Shown here: positions 61,418 to 64,000 of the stretch, in pieces
Layout of the letters: each line of letters starts with the position of its first letter
Numbering within the stretch: the first letter of the stretch is position 1
Source: Marsupella aquatica
Taxonomy: Eukaryota > Marchantiophyta
Length of the DNA stretch: 64,000 nt
Reading direction: 5' to 3'
Assembly (NCBI GenBank): GCA_973895155.1
Contig: OZ316893.1
Location: 9,362,001-9,426,000, forward strand
Translations under genes and position numbers: made by a program
The notes under the pieces: model-generated
The model's input: the letters and a program-made list of their open reading frames with translations, nothing else
Told to the model about the DNA's origin: nothing
Database searches by the model: none

Positions 61418-62033
61418 GGTACCAACCCTGTTCTTGATGCCACTCAGACCTCAAGTACTCAGGCATGTACATTAAATCATCAAGGTCTAAACCCTGCTCA
61501 TGCCATGGGGGTCTTGCATCCGTGCCTACAAGCAATGGATGCAATGCCCTCCACTGGGGGCAAGTTGCTACCAAGTCCCTCCACCGTGTATTAATTTGTC
61601 TATATTTGCAGATATCTTGTGCACAGGACACCATAAGAACCCTCGGCCATACATGTGAAAGAACTATATCATCTGCCAAATCAGGCAACAAGGAACCACC
61701 TACAACATCGGGCTTGTCTAACTCATCTGCTGAAAAGTAGATGTCCACTTCGGACAGTGCATCCTCATTCACGATAGATTTAGCGTCTCTTGCATCCTCA
61801 GGCGGTGCCAAGAAATGTTTTAGCACCAACCCATGCAGGAGAGTCCTAACTATGGCCAGCCATATGGCAACCCGGAGGAGGAGCCGTAATAGCGCCTGTT
61901 GATCTAGGAAAGGCAACATACCCACCAAAGTCTGCCGCCGAGGTTTGAGTCCACCCAGTACGTTTACAGTGACACCCCCAGGCAGCAGGAAACAACAATC
62001 CGCCAACAGTAAAATAAGCCCAACTGCCACCAA
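61401..62033 (-). CDS. F-box-like protein ORF
   Basis: 210 codons. Residues about 112-155 resemble an F-box: LLPDLADDIVLSHVWPRVL followed by CKYRQINTRWRDLVATCPQW. An F-box would link a target to an SCF ubiquitin ligase through SKP1. The N-terminal hydrophobic stretch (VGLILLLADCCFLLPGG) may be non-coding sequence read through, with a true start nearer residue 80 or an upstream exon. The C-terminal part (DDLMYMPEYLRSEWHQEQGW) matches no repeat domain I know. It is on the same strand as the adjacent BRCT ORF, 92 bp away, and upstream of tnp2. The F-box match is moderate. Confidence 0.55.
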   Translation of the reverse strand: MVAVGLILLLADCCFLLPGGVTVNVLGGLKPRRQTLVGMLPFLDQQALLRLLLRVAIWLAIVRTLLHGLVLKHFLAPPEDARDAKSIVNEDALSEVDIYFSADELDKPDVVGGSLLPDLADDIVLSHVWPRVLMVSCAQDICKYRQINTRWRDLVATCPQWRALHPLLVGTDARPPWHEQGLDLDDLMYMPEYLRSEWHQEQGWYPYLTW

Positions 62034-62125
62034 TCATAACAAGGTACATTAGTTCAAAGATCACATTTATTTCAATGATCTGATTTATACAAAAAAACTT
62101 GTGTCCAAACTGATGCTACTACTCC

Positions 62126-63004
62126 TCACTCTGATTCAGAATTGCTAATGACCCATTCCTCACTTGTTGTCTCATAGTCCTCTCTATAAGGATCCTGACC
62201 CTTCCGTGGCCAGGCCTCAAAAAGATCATAGTCCATTGGGTTTTGACGCTTCCCAGCTGCTACTGATTCCACAAGCCAAGCATATGAAACCACAAACACA
62301 TTATGGGACATGACATAAAAGCGAATGTCTCCCTTCCCAAACTTGCGGCAGGCTTTGGGATATGACTTAGTAATGACATGAGTGGTGTCCTCTGTTATAT
62401 TCTCCTCCACTGTCCCACCTAGGTCAAGCACTGTGGACTTGTACACTTTGCACTTAACCTCTCCAATTCCCGCCTCCACAAATACCATGCTCAGCCCTTT
62501 CAGAATGGGGGTTGGTTGCTTCGTCTCCTCAGCCAACATACTCTTCAGCCTTGTAGAGCTCTGTCCTTTGTTGAGTACAGGTCCATATTGGAGATCAGCA
62601 AGCCGTGCCTTTGCTTCCCAGACTTCTTGTTCAGTCCAAGCTGATGCAGTAGCTTCTTCATCCTCCCACAACTCATATTGCTCAGTATCCTGTACAATCT
62701 TATGTGTTATAGAATCTGTGATCCAAGAGGCCTCAACTACTTTTAGGCCTTGCTTAGTAATTGCAGAATTCATGTAGGACCATGACCACTTCTTTATCAC
62801 TGATAGCCATGTCCCTGCAACAACATGTGTAGTCTCTGGAGTGATGTCCTGAACTACAGTGCCATGGAGCTCAGAGAATCGTTTCTGTACAGTTGGCCAA
62901 TGCACTTTGGTCAACCCATGCTGGCGATGGACCAAAATCGCTCTGACCCCTGTAAACACTGCTGGGTGGTCACACTTTCTACGTTTCCCAGGCTCCATGT
63001 ACAC
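62126..63004 (-). CDS. Tandem-BRCT protein ORF
   Basis: 292 codons with two BRCT repeats. BRCT1 (about 15-110): FTGVRAILVHRQHGLTKV, LHGTVVQDITPETTHVVAG, VVEASWITDSI. BRCT2 (about 165-270): LKGLSMVFVEAGIGEVK, LGGTVEENITEDTTHVITKS, FVVSYAWLVESVAAGKR. BRCT modules bind phosphoproteins or DNA ends in repair and replication. The GG, THV and W..S landmarks are intact in both, so the ORF looks functional. Spacing and style recall the BRCT of family X polymerases, but no polymerase domain is present. It begins MYMEPGKRRKC with a basic cluster, possibly a nuclear signal. It may be a host gene, or a host fragment carried by the CACTA element, since it is on the same strand directly upstream of tnp2. 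Confidence 0.8.
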   Translation of the reverse strand: MYMEPGKRRKCDHPAVFTGVRAILVHRQHGLTKVHWPTVQKRFSELHGTVVQDITPETTHVVAGTWLSVIKKWSWSYMNSAITKQGLKVVEASWITDSITHKIVQDTEQYELWEDEEATASAWTEQEVWEAKARLADLQYGPVLNKGQSSTRLKSMLAEETKQPTPILKGLSMVFVEAGIGEVKCKVYKSTVLDLGGTVEENITEDTTHVITKSYPKACRKFGKGDIRFYVMSHNVFVVSYAWLVESVAAGKRQNPMDYDLFEAWPRKGQDPYREDYETTSEEWVISNSESE

Positions 63005-63590
63005 ACACCCTACGTGATGACAGTGAATTTTGGAAGAATGGGTTCACCTGACAATACAAGGACAACAAAATTCCTGCTTTTTGAGTTGATCTGGCCCACT
63101 GGTGCTCAGGTCCGATTTTGATAGGTACAAGGGATATGTGAACAATACATACTAGGCACCTGCACGGATGCAGGACATTGTTTGAATATATACTACAAAA
63201 TCCATATCCGCGGTGAAATGAAGTGCAACCAACTTGTCATGGCACATACATATTTTGTTGTAAAGGAGGAGACATTCAATGACAAACTTATAGGGCAATT
63301 TGATTAATTGCATGCCTGATAATTTATACGCTTACAACTTAGAAGTCCTGTTTTAATTTAGCAGTCTGATGAAAGTGTTTATGAAAATGACCACTCAACC
63401 TAAATACTTCCAAGAAGGCTTGTAAGGATAAGTTTTTATAGGCATGTACCCAGCCACTGACGCCAGAGCACAAGATAAGTGCTGCCTATATAAACTCGCC
63501 TACCCAACTCCTTTTCAAAATTGGAATCTCTGCAATCTCAAAAAATAGTACATCCACATCAGGTGCACTGTGCATGTACAATGTTCAGCT
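63005..63590. other. Spacer; no recognisable gene
   Basis: AT-rich. The short plus-strand ORF at 62825-63121 is antisense to the BRCT gene. Splice joining of the PHD fragment to the BRCT ORF is possible in principle (same strand), but no supported donor/acceptor pair was identified. Confidence 0.35.
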
Positions 63591-63992
63591 TCACATCCAA
63601 GATATGTGATCTCTCACAGGAGTGCGCAAGGTAGGATCAATGGCATGGCGATGACAATAAAATATCCATCGATCAACACCATGTGCAGAGTGATCATAGA
63701 TTTCTCTGTCACGAGCATAACCCTCTGCTTGACGATCTTTCAGGCAATGATAGTGCCACATAGTGGGACACCTAGCACAGTGGACTATGTCAGTCCAGTA
63801 GTCATCATCATGCTCACCACATGCCTTGCACCTATGAAGTGGGCAAGCTGTGGCATGAGCAGGCAAACACTCAAAACAGAAAAATCTCACACAAAAACGG
63901 TCTGGACATTTCCTAACATTTGCTGCAGCATCAACAGAGCCCTCATAGGACCCCAACTTCCCACACTGTGCACACTTAGCCTGCTTCTCCAA
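63591..63992 (-). CDS. EDM2-like PHD zinc-finger fragment (5' end off or at window edge)
   Basis: 133 codons packed with metal ligands: CAQCGKLG, CPDRFCVRFFCFECL, CPLHRCKACGEHDDDYWT, IVHCARCPTMWHYHCL and a closing WIFYCHRHAIDPTLRTPVRD. Order and the final YC-HRH-ID-LRTP-RDHI block are typical of the tandem PHD region of EDM2-type plant chromatin readers, which act in histone recognition and in the silencing and RNA processing of transposon-containing genes. The methyltransferase-like C-terminal half of EDM2 is not seen downstream. Either a splice donor near 63595 leads on, or this is a truncated capture. The upstream part lies beyond the right edge. Confidence 0.75.
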   Translation of the reverse strand: MEKQAKCAQCGKLGSYEGSVDAAANVRKCPDRFCVRFFCFECLPAHATACPLHRCKACGEHDDDYWTDIVHCARCPTMWHYHCLKDRQAEGYARDREIYDHSAHGVDRWIFYCHRHAIDPTLRTPVRDHISWM

Positions 63993-64000
63993 ACAATCAG

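Noticed and set aside
62126-63992. A BRCA1/BARD1-like gene with PHD followed by tandem BRCT.
   Set aside because: The order fits, but the PHD is of EDM2 type in its closing motif, the two ORFs are 587 bp apart without a supported splice pair, and no RING is visible in the window.

Overview
The window is nuclear DNA from a land plant. Genes have GT-AG introns whose phases join exactly, the proteins are plant-type, and the space between genes is filled with Ty1/copia, Ty3/gypsy and CACTA (En/Spm) remnants, foldback or MITE-like units and satellites. The species cannot be named from sequence alone. The protein divergence and repeat style would suit a bryophyte, lycophyte or fern at least as well as a flowering plant. 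No tRNA, rRNA or CRISPR was recognised.

Three host genes are well supported, all on the minus strand. (1) 1-3168: the 5' part of a sphingosine-1-phosphate lyase gene. Nine exons were placed and the gene runs off the left edge. (2) 13859-20670: a PCF11/PCFS4-type pre-mRNA cleavage and polyadenylation factor with six placed exons, a CID domain, a long Gln/Pro/Ser-rich middle and C-terminal zinc fingers. (3) 35111-37100: a two-exon gene with DUF4460 and DUF4461 domains, a relative of the mitochondrial protein TCAIM. At the right edge are three minus-strand ORFs that look host-derived: F-box-like (61401-62033), tandem BRCT (62126-63004) and an EDM2-like PHD zinc-finger fragment (63591-63992). They lie directly upstream of a CACTA transposase gene.

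The rest is repeat-rich. 4.5-6.0 kb holds tandem repeats, including a 130-bp two-monomer satellite. 7.0-8.7 kb is a unit with terminal inverted repeats, and 11.4-11.9 kb is a foldback MITE. 23.1-25.9 kb is a composite flanked by inverted arrays of a ~75-bp repeat. 25.9-32.1 kb holds a decayed gypsy remnant interrupted by the 5' half of a decayed copia element, which is itself joined to a dispersed repeat. 37-43.5 kb is AT-rich and without recognisable genes. 43.6-45.5 kb is the 3' half of a second copia element. 45.5-47.0 kb is an ORF flanked by ACGTCG-rich DNA.

From 47.2 to 61.1 kb there are two CACTA-type elements. The left one has lost most of its transposase, carries a nested GC-rich gag-like insertion (about 48.1-51.8 kb) and ends in a GTGACT-rich subterminal array. 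The right one keeps an open three-exon tnp2 transposase (1,163 codons) and a downstream tnp1-like gene, so it could be recently active or at least recently intact.
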